Below, piece by piece: positions 52,850 through 63,605 of a stretch of 64,000 nucleotides of DNA. Source of the DNA: Paraburkholderia hospita (lineage in GTDB: Bacteria > Pseudomonadota > Gammaproteobacteria > Burkholderiales > Burkholderiaceae); NCBI RefSeq assembly GCF_002902965.1, contig NZ_CP026107.1, positions 248,001 to 312,000 of the forward strand, read 5' to 3'. Position 1 is the stretch's first letter. Each line of letters begins with the position of its first letter. The position numbers and the translations under genes are program-made. The notes below the pieces were generated by a model. The model saw only the letters and a program-made list of their open reading frames with translations, searched no databases and was not told where the DNA came from.

Positions 52850-53569
52850 CTATATGGCTTTCAGATCGGGTAACAGGCGGTCGAATTCGCGTCTCACCAC
52901 GCTGTAGCACTCACATACGCGTGCTTCCAGTCGGGGGCGATCCAGAACTTCAATATGCCCGTGGCTGTAGCGGATCAGCCCCGCATCCTGCAGTTTCAAC
53001 GCCGCTTCAGTGACACCGGAACGCCGCACGCCCAGCATATTGGCGATCAGTTCCTGGGTCATCTTCAGTTCGTTGGACGGCAGGCGATCTATGCTGAGCA
53101 GAAGCCAGCGACAGAGTTGCTGATCGATCGAATGATGACGGTTGCACACGGCTGTCTGTGCCATCTGGGTGATGAGCGCCTGGGTGTAACGCAGCAGCAG
53201 CCGCTGAACCGGGCCGGCACGGCGGAACTCTTCTTTCAGAATCCGCGCATCAAGCCGGTACGCCTCGCCGGCGCTTTGCACGATCGCCCGGCTCGGCGTT
53301 GTCTCGCCACCCATGAATAGTGCAATACCAATGAGCCCCTCATTGCCGACGATCGCAATTTCCGCAGACGCGCCGTCTTCCATTACGTAGAGCAATGAGA
53401 CGATCGAAGTCGTCGGGAAATAGAGGTGATCGAGGCGATCACCGGATTCGTATACGACCTGCCCCAAGGGCATATCGACGCGCACCAGATGAGATGACAG
53501 CCGTGCCCACTCCGTTTCTTGCAAAACGGCGAGCAGATGATTTTTCCTTGCAGGATCCACGTTTGCCAT
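52850..53569 (-). CDS. Crp/Fnr-family regulator (second in the window)
   Basis: This 239-aa regulator has a cNMP-type sensor domain (about residues 25-120, VVYESGDRLDHLYFP and SAEIAIVGNEGLIG) and a C-terminal winged helix with ELIANMLGVRRSGVTEAALK (about 175-194). The ARxE-type sensor patch and RRSGVT match a Burkholderia/Rhizobium subgroup of unknown signal. There is no cysteine cluster. GAGGAG lies seven bases before the ATG. It is not closely similar to the regulator at 26447. Confidence 0.85.
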   Translation of the reverse strand: MANVDPARKNHLLAVLQETEWARLSSHLVRVDMPLGQVVYESGDRLDHLYFPTTSIVSLLYVMEDGASAEIAIVGNEGLIGIALFMGGETTPSRAIVQSAGEAYRLDARILKEEFRRAGPVQRLLLRYTQALITQMAQTAVCNRHHSIDQQLCRWLLLSIDRLPSNELKMTQELIANMLGVRRSGVTEAALKLQDAGLIRYSHGHIEVLDRPRLEARVCECYSVVRREFDRLLPDLKAI

Positions 53570-53806
53570 GTACCACTCCTCGACCTCCTGCGGAAACCCC
53601 CGCGACGGTGTCGCAGCCGCGCTCTCCGCAACCTGCGGCGGCGCAGGCGCGCTCGTTCAGATTATATTCGGGCGCGTCAAACGCTGCATCGTGCCGTGTT
53701 TCTGGGGATTCTCGGGCAAAAGGGGCGGACACGGTTCAATGTGGGTGACGCCGTGGTCCTCATGACCGGCTTCTTCATGCGTCGCACGTCGACGCAGGTG
53801 CATGCC

Positions 53807-53862
53807 CGTACGGCACCGTACCGACGTCGGGCTCAGTCGCGCGCACCGTGTCCACAGGCGTC
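53807..53862 (-). repeat. Dispersed 55-bp repeat, copy B
   Basis: It contains GTACGGCACCGTACCGAC, a near-palindrome, and the palindrome CCGACGTCGG, then GCGCGCAC at the same spacing as in copies A and C. The minus strand encodes VRATEPDVGTVPYG. It lies in a 445-base gap (53570-54014) that otherwise shows nothing. Confidence 0.7.
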
Positions 53863-54014
53863 TTGCGTCTCGATTGCCGAAGAGTTGGCTTTCGTCCAGC
53901 AGGCGATGACAAAGGCCTTTGCAGATTGCGCGAACTTGCGGAGACGGCGCAACAATCCGCAGGCTGAAGTGCTCGAGAGTCAGGCATCGGTTAATCCTGA
54001 GCGGGGAGCGACGT

Positions 54015-54272
54015 ATGCGCATCCAGGTCGTTGGCTCAATGGTCGTTGTCCTGGCGTTGCATTCTTCGAACGTATTTGCGGGTGTTGATCAACGCTGTGT
54101 ATCCGTTCAGAGCAGCATTTGTAATTCAACGTTGGCGCGATGCCAATGCACTCCCATGGGGCGAGGGAACGGGACTGATATCGTAGCCGACCAACAGAGA
54201 AGGTGCACCCAGGATTGCCATGAGGCATATCAAAACTGTCTGGCTGACGCAAGCCGTTCGTGTTACAGGTAG
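54015..54272 (+). CDS. Small exported cysteine-rich protein (85 aa)
   Basis: The ATG at 54015 has GGGGAG seven bases upstream. A signal peptide (residues 1-23, ending SNVFAG) precedes a mature part of about 62 residues with eight cysteines, spaced as four pairs: QRC, SIC, ARC-QC, RRC-QDC, QNC and RSC. The even number suggests up to four disulfides in the periplasm or outside. I do not recognise a family. The 432 bases after it (54273-54704) show no feature I can support. Confidence 0.6.
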   Translation: MRIQVVGSMVVVLALHSSNVFAGVDQRCVSVQSSICNSTLARCQCTPMGRGNGTDIVADQQRRCTQDCHEAYQNCLADASRSCYR

Positions 54273-54704
54273 TCGGGAGTACGGCGCAGGAGATCATGCA
54301 GCTACACAGGAACGCCTGTTTATTCGGCGTGTACGTCGGCCAGACGTGCGGTGTCAGTACCGATGACGGGAAGATCAATAAATCGAAGCTTTCCGCGCGT
54401 ATTGACACATTCCTGATGTACTGCCGTCGCGGCTTGCGAACCGACGCAAAACGGGTCCGGCAAATGAATGACGCGTCCGGCTCTCCGTTGGGCCGTTTGT
54501 GTGTATGCATGCACGCGAGGAAGCACGACTTCCGTTGACACACGTCGGGCTTGATCCCGTTGAAACGGATAAAAGCGACCTTGTGTCGACTGGGTGAGCC
54601 ATGTGACCACGTCACCGTGGTATGCGGTTTGCCCTTCAAAGGTATCGCGCCGACGGGAATCCCCCCAGTGCGTCGCATTCACCGATGTTGCAGGAAGTAC
54701 CCCC

Positions 54705-57700
54705 GTGAACACGTTCCTTCAGTATGTCGCACGATTTCGATCCTGCTCGCCGCCGTGGACGGACACGTCGCCCGTGCGCGACGAACTGTTCAGCGTCGAA
54801 CGCCTCGAGCAGCATGCGCAGAGCCTCGCCGCCGCACAGTCGGTGACGAACAGGCCACCTGCCGTGCGATCGTTGCACACCCGCCTCAACGACAACGCTG
54901 CCGTCCTGCTCGCGGCCTACCGTGCGAGCGCCGCAGAGTTGGAACATGGCGGGAGCGTGGTGCCCGCTGCTGAATGGCTGCTCGACAACTATCACGTTGT
55001 CGAGCAGCAGATCCGTGAGATTCGCGACGACCTGCCGCCTGGTTACTATCGTCAGTTGCCTAAGCTGGCTGCGGGGCCGTTCGCCGGCTATCCACGCGTA
55101 TTCGGTTTGGCATGGGCGTTCGTTGCGCATACAGACAGCCACTTCGACCCGCGTGTGCTGCGACGTTTCATCGACGCATACCAGCGTGTTCAGCCACTCA
55201 CGATCGGCGAACTGTGGGCGGTGGCCATCACACTGCGCGTCGTCCTGATCGAGAACCTGCGGCGACTCGCTGATCAGATTACGGCAGGTCGGCGCGCACG
55301 CGATGACGCCGATGCGCTCACCAGCCGCCTGCTGCAAACGGGAAATGCCCGCACGGCGCTGGAAGCGGATATCTCTACGCGCTCCTCGGGGATGTTATCG
55401 GAGCTGTTCGCCGCACAGCTCGCCAAACGGTTGCGCGATCAGGATCCGCGCACGATGCCCGCGCTTGGGTGGCTGGAGGAGCGGCTCAGGCTTCAGGGTG
55501 TGTCGGTCGATGAAGTCGTGCAGCATGCACAGCAGCGGCAGGGTGCGTCGAATGTCACCGTGCGCAATGTGATCACCAGCATGCGCCTGATGTCTGATAT
55601 CGACTGGACAGAACTGTTCGAGAGTGTAAGTCTCGTCGATGCACGACTGCGCGCAGGAAGTTCCTTCGGCGCGATGGACTTCCCGACGCGCAATCTGTAC
55701 CGCAGTGCGATCGAGCAACTGGCGCGCGGCTCGGCCGCCACCGAACTCGAAATCGTCGATCTCGCGCTTCACTCGGCGCAAGCAGCGGTGGCGGAGGCGG
55801 GCGATGCCGGGCACACAGGACGTGCCAGCGACCCCGGCTACCACCTGATTGCGGAAGGTCGGCGAACGTTGGAGCAGGCAATCGGATTCCACGCGCCCCT
55901 GCGGCTGCGCATTACCCGGTTCAATGTCGGCCTCGGCATGGGTGGCTATGTCGGCATGATCCTGACGTTGGCCGCGACGTTGCTCGCGCTGGCGTCGTGG
56001 GTGCTCTGGAGTCAGTCGCCGCGCCATCTCGACGCGTGGCTAGTCGTGTTGTTTGCCCTGTGTGCATTCCTGCCCTTCACCGAGATCGCAACCGCGCTTG
56101 TCAACCGCGCGGTGACGTGGAGTTTCGGCGCGGTCATGTTACCGGGACTCGAACTGACCGCAGGTGTGCCGTCGGGGCTGCGGACGTTGGTCGCGGTGCC
56201 CTCGCTCCTGAGCAATGAAGCCGACCTGCGCGAGCAGATCGAACGCCTCGAAGTGCATCACCTCGCGGGAGCCGGTGGAGATTTGTCATTCGCGCTACTG
56301 GTTGACGGCATCGATGCCGACCAGGAAGTGCGAGACGGTGATGCGCATTTGCTCGCCGTTGCTGCAGACGCGATCGAAGCATTGAACCGCCGTTATGAGC
56401 CAGCTCCAGGTGGCAACCGTTTTCTGCTGCTGCACCGCCGCCGCGTATTCAACAGGAGCGAGAACAAATGGATGGGCTGGGAGCGCAAGCGCGGCAAGCT
56501 GCACGAACTCAACCGGTTGTTGCGTGGCGCGACGGATACAACTTTCGTCCCTATTGCCGGGCGCCCACCGCAAGTACCATCCGACGTGCGCTACGTCATC
56601 ACGCTCGATGCCGATACGCGTCTGCCCCGAGACGCCGCGTTGCGGATGATAGGCAAGATGGCGCATCCGCTGAACCGGCCAACCTTCAGTGCCGTCGAAC
56701 AACGCGTCGTCAACGGCTATGCGATTCTTCAGCCTCGCGTCACGCCTTCGCTGCCCGTCGGCGAGGAAGGTTCACTGTATCAGCGTGTCTTCTCCGGTCC
56801 CGGCGGGATGGACCCGTATGCGGCAGCCGTCTCCGACGTCTATCAGGACCTGTTCGGCGAGGGTTCCTTTACAGGGAAAGGCATCTACGACGTGGATGCA
56901 TTCGAAGCAGCATTGCATGGCCGCGTGCCTGAAAATACGCTGCTCAGTCACGATCTGTTCGAGGGGGTTTTCGCGCGCTCCGGGCTGGCATCGGATATCG
57001 AGGTTGTGGAGGAAGTGCCGTCGCGTTATGACGTTACGGCCAAACGTCAACATCGGTGGACCCGTGGCGACTGGCAGTTGCTGCCGTGGATCGTTGGGCA
57101 TCGAGGCCATGACCGCCTTGCCATGCCGGTGGTCGGTCGCTTCAAGATGCTCGACAATCTGCGGCGCTCGCTGCTGGCACCGCTCATGGTTGCCACGCTC
57201 GGCCTGTGCTGGTTGATGCCGATTCGCGCCGGCATAGCGGGCGCGTTGCTGATGTTCGCCACGCTCGCCATTCCCGCTTTCTTGCCGCCCCTATTGGCGA
57301 TCGTGCCGAGGCATACCGGTATCCGGCTGCGTAATCACCTCGACGTGCTGGGCGGCGACCTGCGGCTCGCGACATGGCAAACCTTTCTTTCGGTCGCGTT
57401 CCTTGTCGACCACGCGTGGCGCATGGGCGATGCGATCGTCCGGACGCTTGTGCGGCTGTACGTCACGCATCGACGGTTACTCGAATGGACGACGGCGGCG
57501 CAGTCCAAGGGCAGCCCTCGTCTTGATCTGCACGGCTTTTATCGGCAGATGGCGGGCGGCACCGCGCTTGGGCTTGCGCTGTCTATCGGTACGCTTGCAT
57601 TCTCGCCCTCGCGGTGGCCGCTCGTTTTGCCGTTCACGTTGTTATGGCTGGCCGCGCCAGCGCTTGCGATGTGGGCAAGCCGCTCGCCGACGGTCGGGCA

Positions 57701-60700
57701 GCGTCTCGCGATGTCGGACTCAGACGCCCGCGATTTGCGCCTGATCGCGCGCCGCACGTGGCGTTTCTTCGAAACCTTTGTCACGCCCGCAGAAAACATG
57801 CTGCCGCCGGACAATTTCCAGGAAGATCCGAAGCCCGTCGTCGCGCACCGCACTTCGCCAACCAATCTAGGGTTGTATTTGCTGTCGGCAGTCGCCGCGC
57901 GCGATTTCGGCTGGGCGGGGACGATTGAAACCGTCGAACGACTGGAGGCCGCGTTTGCTTCGCTTGAAAAGCTCCCGCGCTTCAAGGGCCATTTCTATAA
58001 CTGGTATGGCACACAGGACCTGCGGGCGTTGGCCCCTGCGTACGTTTCATCGGTCGATAGCGGCAATCTCGCCGGGCATTTGATCGTACTCGCCAACGCG
58101 TGCGAAGAATGGGTGCAAACAGCGCTCGCACCCTCTGTCCGATCCGGGATACTCGATAACCTGCAACTGGCGCTCGAGGCTGTGGCCGCGCTGCCTGCTG
58201 CCAACGGAGAGCGTGGCAGACAGCTTGCCGCGACCCTCGAAGAAATCCATGCACAACTGCGCGGTCCGCAGACGTATCGCGCGCTTTCGGGGTCGCTGGC
58301 GCGGCTGGCGAAAAAGGCAGCGGAGGCGACGCGCGCCATCGTGCCCGCCGATGGCGACGATAGTAGTGCAGACCTGACGTTCTGGATCGAAGCCTTGCGG
58401 CGAAGCATTTTCGAACACAGCCGCGACGTGCGGCAACTCGCCACTGTGCCGTATCTTCTGCAAGCACGGTTGACCTCGCTAGCCGACGCCTCGCGTGCAC
58501 TTGCGCTCGGTATGGACTTCACATTTCTGCTCGATCCGGAACGTAAGCTGTTGTCGATTGGTTACTCGCAGTCGGATAACAGCCTCGACGCGAATTGCTA
58601 CGATCTGCTCGCGTCCGAAGCCAGGCTTGCCAGTCTGTTTGCAATCGCGAAGGGCGATGTGACCACGCGTCACTGGTTCCGCCTCGGGCGTTCGGCCACA
58701 CCAATCGGCAATGCATCCGCGCTGATTTCATGGTCGGGGTCGATGTTCGAGTACCTGATGCCGTCGCTGGTGGCGCGCGAACCCGTCGGCAGTCTGCTGG
58801 AACAGACGAACCGGCTGGTGGTGGAGCGGCAGAGATCGTATGGACGATCGCTTGGCATTCCATGGGGCGTCTCGGAATCTGCTTACGAAGCTCGCGACAT
58901 CGAATTCACTTACCAGTACTCGAGCTTTGGCGTGCCTGGCCTCGGCCTCAAACGCGGACTGTCCGAAAACCGGGTAATCGCACCCTACGCAACGGGACTG
59001 GCGACGATGGTTGCGCCGCAGGCCGCCCGCGAAAACTACGTGCGACTCGCCGCGCTGGGCGCACTGGGCCGCTACGGGTACTACGAAGCGCTCGATTTCA
59101 CCCGCGCGCGTCTGGCCGAAGGGCAGAGCTTCGCGCTTGTCCGCGGCTTCATGGCTCATCACCAGGGCATGACGATCGTTGCAATTGCAAACACCTTGCT
59201 CGATGGGGTGATGCGTACACGCTTTCATCGTGAACCGATGATCCAGGCGAGCGAACTGCTATTGCAGGAGCGCATGCCGCGCAACGTCGCGGTGGCGCAT
59301 CCGCGTGCCGAAGAGGTGAGCACGTCGGCCGCCGAAGCAGGGACCGCGCCGTCGACGGTACGTCGCGTCATGGAGCCCGCGTCCGCTGGCGGAGCGCCGA
59401 TTACACATCTGCTGTCGAATGGAAGGTACGCCGTGATGCTGACGGCGACAGGCGCCGGCTACAGCCGCTGGCGTGACGTGGCTATCACGCGCTGGCGCGA
59501 AGACGCGACGCGTGACAACTGGGGGACGTTCATTTTCCTGCGCGACATGTCCAGTGGACGGGTGTGGTCCGCCAGTGCACGGCCGCTCGCTGGCGAACCC
59601 GAAACGAGCGGCGTCGTGTTCGGTGAAGATCGCGCTGAGTTTACCCGTGACGACGGATCTCTCACGACCAGCATGGATGTCCTCGTATCGGGTGAGGCGG
59701 ACGGCGAAGTCCGTCGTGTCTCGCTCGCAAACAGCGGGCGCAGCGTTCGGGATATCGAGCTGACTTCGTATGCCGAACTCGCATTGGGCGCGCAGGCTGC
59801 AGATATCGCGCATCCCGCTTTTTCGCGCATGTTCGTGCAGACCGAGCATCTTGCCGAATTCGGGGCGCTGGTGGCGACGCGTCGTCCGCGTTCACATGAC
59901 GATCCGCAGATCTGGGCCGCTCATTTCGCGGTTGTCGAGGGTGAGATAGTCGCCGAACCGCAATACGAAACGGATCGCATGCGCTTTCTGGGCAGGGGGC
60001 GCAATACGCGCACGGCTACCTCGATAGTTGACGATCAGGCGCTCTCCAATACGACGGGAACGGTGCTCGATCCTGTCTTTGCGCTTCGGTATCGTCTGCT
60101 GGTGCCGCCGGGCAAGATTGCGCGTGTCACGTTCTGGACGATGGTGGCCACCTCACGCGCGCAGTTGCTCGATCTCATCGATCAGCACCACGACCGCAAT
60201 GCATTCGACCGTGCCAAGACGCTCGCTTGGACGCAGGCTCAGGTGCAATTGCGTTATCTGGGCATCGAGGCGGAGCAGGCGGCGGACTTCCAGCGGCTCG
60301 CCGCGCCGATTGTCTATGCCGACGCGCGCTTCAGGGCACAGCCGGACGCAATCGTTCGCGGAGGCGGCACGCAGGCGGGCTTGTGGCCGCTGGGGATTTC
60401 GGGCGACTTGCCGATCGTGCTGCTCCGTATCGGCGACCTCGAAGATATCGCGCAGGTCCGGCAGTTGTTGAAGGCGCACGAATACTGGCGGATGAAGCGG
60501 CTGGCCGTCGACCTCGTGATCGTCAACGAGCGGGCCTCGTCATACATTCAGGCATTGCAGGAGGCGATCGAAACGGCCGTGCGCAGCAGCCAGTCACGTC
60601 CGCGTTTCGACGATGAACTCGCGCAGGGGGCGATCTATACGTTGCGTGCGGATCTGATGAGCGTGGAGTCGAGGACGCTCCTGCAATCGGTCGCGCGCGT

Positions 60701-63302
60701 GGCGCTGATCGCACGCCGAGGGTCGATTGCCGCACAGGTCGGGACGCTGTTGAAAACGGTAGGGCAGCCGTCGTCACCGCGCCGGAGGAAGCCGTCGCTT
60801 CTGTCGCTGTGGCCAGCGCCTCCGGATCAGTCTGACGTGCCGCCTTCAGTGACAGCCGGACTGGAATTTTTCAACGGCCTGGGCGGCTTCGATAAAAACG
60901 GTTCTGAATACGTGATCGTGCTGGGGGCGGGCGCCGCCACGCCTGCGCCGTGGATCAACGTGATTGCCAATCCCCGTTTCGGCTTTCAGGTCGCGGCGGA
61001 AGGCAGCGGCTATACGTGGGCTGAAAGCAGTCGTGAGAACCAGCTCACATCATGGTCGAACGATCCCGTCGAAGACCCCGCCACTGAAGCCCTTTACGTG
61101 CGGGATGAAGCGACGGGCGATATCTGGACGCCCACCGCGCTGCCGATCCGCGACGGCGGAATATACGTCGCGCGTCATGGCCACGGCTACAGCCGTTTCG
61201 AACACAGCGCGAACGGTATCGCAATCGAGCTGCTGCAGTACGTACCGCTTGCCGACCCGCTGAAGATTTCCCGTCTGACGTTGCGCAATCTGTCGGGCGT
61301 CGCACGCCGGCTCTCTGTGACGGCGTGGACCGAATGGGTGCTCGGCACGTCGCGAGGCGCGTCGGCGCCGTTCATCGTGACGGAGATCGACCCGGTTACG
61401 GGCGCGATACTCGCCCGCAATCCATGGAATATTGCGTTCGGCACGCGCGTCGCGTTCGCCGACCTCGGCGGCCGGCAAACAGCGTGGACAGCTGATCGCA
61501 CCGAATTCCTCGGGCGTAACGGCGAAGCCGCCGCGCCCGCGGCGCTGACCGGCCATGTCCCGTTATCCGGCGCGATGGGCGCGGGGCTCGATCCGTGCGC
61601 GGCTTTGCAGACTTTCGTCGATCTGGACGCGGGCGAGGTCATTGAGATGGTTGCATTCGTCGGCCAATGCGCATCCGTCGATGATGCACGGGCACTGATC
61701 GAACGCTATCGCAGTGCGAATCTCGATGCCGTACTCGCCGAGGTGACACACCACTGGCGCAGCGTGCTCGGCGCCGTTCAGGTGAAGACGCCCGACCGGG
61801 CCATGGATCTGATGCTGAACGGCTGGCTGTTGTACCAGACGCTTGCGTGCCGTGTCGAGGCACGCGCGGCCTTCTATCAGGCGAGCGGCGCTTACGGGTT
61901 CCGTGATCAGTTGCAGGACACTATGGCGCTGACGCACGTGCGGCCCGACGAAACGCGGCGGCACCTGCTGCGCGCCGCGTCGAGGCAATTCGGCGAGGGA
62001 GACGTCCAGCATTGGTGGCTGCCGCATTCCGGGCAGGGAGTGCGCACCCGGGTCTCCGATGATCGCGTGTGGCTCGCATACGCGGTCGCGACGTACATCG
62101 GCTGCACGAGCGATGACGCGGTTCTCGACGAGATCGTGCCGTTCCTCGACGGGCCGCTGCTGCAACCCGACGAACACGATGCATTCTTCCAGCCCATGAT
62201 CGCGGAAAAATCCGCATCGCTGTTTGAGCATTGTGCGCGCGGTCTCGATCAGTGCATCGAATTGACGGGGGAACATGGCTTACCGCTAATCGGCACGGGG
62301 GACTGGAATGACGGGATGAACCGCGTCGGCGCAAACGGCAAGGGAGAGAGTGTGTGGCTCGGCTGGCTGTTCCTGCGCACGATCGAGCTGTTCGCACCGT
62401 TGGCCGAATCGCGCGATGCGCAGCGTGTCGCGCGCTGGCGCGGCCATGCGACGTCGGTGCGCGATGCGCTTGAGCGTGAGGCCTGGGACGGCGAGTGGTA
62501 CCGTCGTGCGACGTTCGACGACGGCAGCTGGCTCGGCTCGAATAGCGACGTAGAGTGCAGGATCGATTCGATTACCCAGTCGTGGGCTGTCTTGTCAGAG
62601 GCGGCGGATCCGATACGCGCCGCACAGGCGATGGCTTCGCTGGAGAAACATCTTATCCGGCCCGAGGACGGAATCGCGTTGCTGTTCACGCCACCATTCG
62701 ATAAAACGTCGCAGGACCCGGGTTATATCAGGGGCTATCCGCCGGGGCTGCGCGAGAACGGCGGCCAATATAGTCATGCCGCCATGTGGGCAATTCTCGC
62801 ATTTGTGAAACTGGGCGACGGTAACAGGGCCACAGAGCTGTTTTCGCTTTTGAATCCCGTCAATCATGCGCGCACGCCAACCGAGGTTGAGCGCTACAAG
62901 GTCGAGCCCTACGTCGTCGCGGCCGATGTCTATTCCGTGGCGCCTCATGTTGGGCGCGGCGGTTGGACCTGGTATACGGGGTCGGCGGGATGGATGTACC
63001 GGGCGGGCGTCGAAGGCATTCTGGGGATTCGCAGGGAAGGGGATTTTCTGGTGGTTGACCCGTGTATTCCCGACGCGTGGCCGGGCTTTGAAGCAACGGT
63101 CAACATACGCTCGACGCGCTATGAGATCCGCGTGGAGTCCACCTCAGAGGCCCGCACGATGCATGCCGTTCTTGACGGCAGGAGCGTCGATTGCGGTGCT
63201 GAAGGTGTGCGTGTACCGCTCGATGCTGGCGTACACAGGCTGTCCATTTCACTGCGTTTGGCAGTCGATGTCGAGGTCAACTCGCGTGAGCCGGCCACGT
63301 AA
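54705..63302 (+). CDS. ndvB: Cyclic beta-1,2-glucan synthase (NdvB type)
   Basis: This 2865-aa inner-membrane enzyme makes and processes cyclic beta-1,2-glucan, a periplasmic osmoprotectant and host-interaction polymer. Membrane spans cluster at about residues 406-465, 823-868 and 950-990. The GT84 glycosyltransferase lies between the first two clusters, with VITLDADTRLPRDA near 630 and later EEVPSRYDVTAKRQHRW and TRGDWQLLPW. A glycoamylase-like domain follows, then two glucan-binding/GH94 parts. The C-terminal GH94 phosphorylase domain has the catalytic region GTGDWNDGMN near 2530. The GTG at 54705, with AGGAAG eight bases upstream, is chosen over 54594. Length fits the family. Confidence 0.93.
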   Translation: MNTFLQYVARFRSCSPPWTDTSPVRDELFSVERLEQHAQSLAAAQSVTNRPPAVRSLHTRLNDNAAVLLAAYRASAAELEHGGSVVPAAEWLLDNYHVVEQQIREIRDDLPPGYYRQLPKLAAGPFAGYPRVFGLAWAFVAHTDSHFDPRVLRRFIDAYQRVQPLTIGELWAVAITLRVVLIENLRRLADQITAGRRARDDADALTSRLLQTGNARTALEADISTRSSGMLSELFAAQLAKRLRDQDPRTMPALGWLEERLRLQGVSVDEVVQHAQQRQGASNVTVRNVITSMRLMSDIDWTELFESVSLVDARLRAGSSFGAMDFPTRNLYRSAIEQLARGSAATELEIVDLALHSAQAAVAEAGDAGHTGRASDPGYHLIAEGRRTLEQAIGFHAPLRLRITRFNVGLGMGGYVGMILTLAATLLALASWVLWSQSPRHLDAWLVVLFALCAFLPFTEIATALVNRAVTWSFGAVMLPGLELTAGVPSGLRTLVAVPSLLSNEADLREQIERLEVHHLAGAGGDLSFALLVDGIDADQEVRDGDAHLLAVAADAIEALNRRYEPAPGGNRFLLLHRRRVFNRSENKWMGWERKRGKLHELNRLLRGATDTTFVPIAGRPPQVPSDVRYVITLDADTRLPRDAALRMIGKMAHPLNRPTFSAVEQRVVNGYAILQPRVTPSLPVGEEGSLYQRVFSGPGGMDPYAAAVSDVYQDLFGEGSFTGKGIYDVDAFEAALHGRVPENTLLSHDLFEGVFARSGLASDIEVVEEVPSRYDVTAKRQHRWTRGDWQLLPWIVGHRGHDRLAMPVVGRFKMLDNLRRSLLAPLMVATLGLCWLMPIRAGIAGALLMFATLAIPAFLPPLLAIVPRHTGIRLRNHLDVLGGDLRLATWQTFLSVAFLVDHAWRMGDAIVRTLVRLYVTHRRLLEWTTAAQSKGSPRLDLHGFYRQMAGGTALGLALSIGTLAFSPSRWPLVLPFTLLWLAAPALAMWASRSPTVGQRLAMSDSDARDLRLIARRTWRFFETFVTPAENMLPPDNFQEDPKPVVAHRTSPTNLGLYLLSAVAARDFGWAGTIETVERLEAAFASLEKLPRFKGHFYNWYGTQDLRALAPAYVSSVDSGNLAGHLIVLANACEEWVQTALAPSVRSGILDNLQLALEAVAALPAANGERGRQLAATLEEIHAQLRGPQTYRALSGSLARLAKKAAEATRAIVPADGDDSSADLTFWIEALRRSIFEHSRDVRQLATVPYLLQARLTSLADASRALALGMDFTFLLDPERKLLSIGYSQSDNSLDANCYDLLASEARLASLFAIAKGDVTTRHWFRLGRSATPIGNASALISWSGSMFEYLMPSLVAREPVGSLLEQTNRLVVERQRSYGRSLGIPWGVSESAYEARDIEFTYQYSSFGVPGLGLKRGLSENRVIAPYATGLATMVAPQAARENYVRLAALGALGRYGYYEALDFTRARLAEGQSFALVRGFMAHHQGMTIVAIANTLLDGVMRTRFHREPMIQASELLLQERMPRNVAVAHPRAEEVSTSAAEAGTAPSTVRRVMEPASAGGAPITHLLSNGRYAVMLTATGAGYSRWRDVAITRWREDATRDNWGTFIFLRDMSSGRVWSASARPLAGEPETSGVVFGEDRAEFTRDDGSLTTSMDVLVSGEADGEVRRVSLANSGRSVRDIELTSYAELALGAQAADIAHPAFSRMFVQTEHLAEFGALVATRRPRSHDDPQIWAAHFAVVEGEIVAEPQYETDRMRFLGRGRNTRTATSIVDDQALSNTTGTVLDPVFALRYRLLVPPGKIARVTFWTMVATSRAQLLDLIDQHHDRNAFDRAKTLAWTQAQVQLRYLGIEAEQAADFQRLAAPIVYADARFRAQPDAIVRGGGTQAGLWPLGISGDLPIVLLRIGDLEDIAQVRQLLKAHEYWRMKRLAVDLVIVNERASSYIQALQEAIETAVRSSQSRPRFDDELAQGAIYTLRADLMSVESRTLLQSVARVALIARRGSIAAQVGTLLKTVGQPSSPRRRKPSLLSLWPAPPDQSDVPPSVTAGLEFFNGLGGFDKNGSEYVIVLGAGAATPAPWINVIANPRFGFQVAAEGSGYTWAESSRENQLTSWSNDPVEDPATEALYVRDEATGDIWTPTALPIRDGGIYVARHGHGYSRFEHSANGIAIELLQYVPLADPLKISRLTLRNLSGVARRLSVTAWTEWVLGTSRGASAPFIVTEIDPVTGAILARNPWNIAFGTRVAFADLGGRQTAWTADRTEFLGRNGEAAAPAALTGHVPLSGAMGAGLDPCAALQTFVDLDAGEVIEMVAFVGQCASVDDARALIERYRSANLDAVLAEVTHHWRSVLGAVQVKTPDRAMDLMLNGWLLYQTLACRVEARAAFYQASGAYGFRDQLQDTMALTHVRPDETRRHLLRAASRQFGEGDVQHWWLPHSGQGVRTRVSDDRVWLAYAVATYIGCTSDDAVLDEIVPFLDGPLLQPDEHDAFFQPMIAEKSASLFEHCARGLDQCIELTGEHGLPLIGTGDWNDGMNRVGANGKGESVWLGWLFLRTIELFAPLAESRDAQRVARWRGHATSVRDALEREAWDGEWYRRATFDDGSWLGSNSDVECRIDSITQSWAVLSEAADPIRAAQAMASLEKHLIRPEDGIALLFTPPFDKTSQDPGYIRGYPPGLRENGGQYSHAAMWAILAFVKLGDGNRATELFSLLNPVNHARTPTEVERYKVEPYVVAADVYSVAPHVGRGGWTWYTGSAGWMYRAGVEGILGIRREGDFLVVDPCIPDAWPGFEATVNIRSTRYEIRVESTSEARTMHAVLDGRSVDCGAEGVRVPLDAGVHRLSISLRLAVDVEVNSREPAT

Positions 63303-63465
63303 AGCGGCGGCTCTTTAGCGGATCTCCATTCAAAACCCAGTCGTGGGTTTAGATGCAGCGGCGAAGCCGCGCGTGCAACATTCGCCTCAAGGCGTTGAAG
63401 CTGGCGAAAGCACCGGTCATCCCGTACGGCGTCCGTCTCGTCGCGGGCTGCGGCGCTCACAGGCA

Positions 63466-63521
63466 GGTACGGCACCGTACCGACGTCCGGCACAGGTGCG
63501 CGCACATTCTCCATAGGTGTC
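63466..63521 (-). repeat. Dispersed 55-bp repeat, copy C
   Basis: It contains GGTACGGCACCGTACC, a palindrome apart from two central bases, and GCGCGCAC at the conserved spacing. The minus strand encodes VRAPVPDVGTVPY after an ATG. It sits in the gap between ndvB and the desaturase gene. Confidence 0.7.
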
Positions 63522-63605
63522 GTTGTCGAGCCATTGCGTTCCCGGACAGTTCAATCCGCGGGAGCGGGTGTCCGCTGTCAATGTTGCTTCAAACAGAAGG
63601 TCCAT

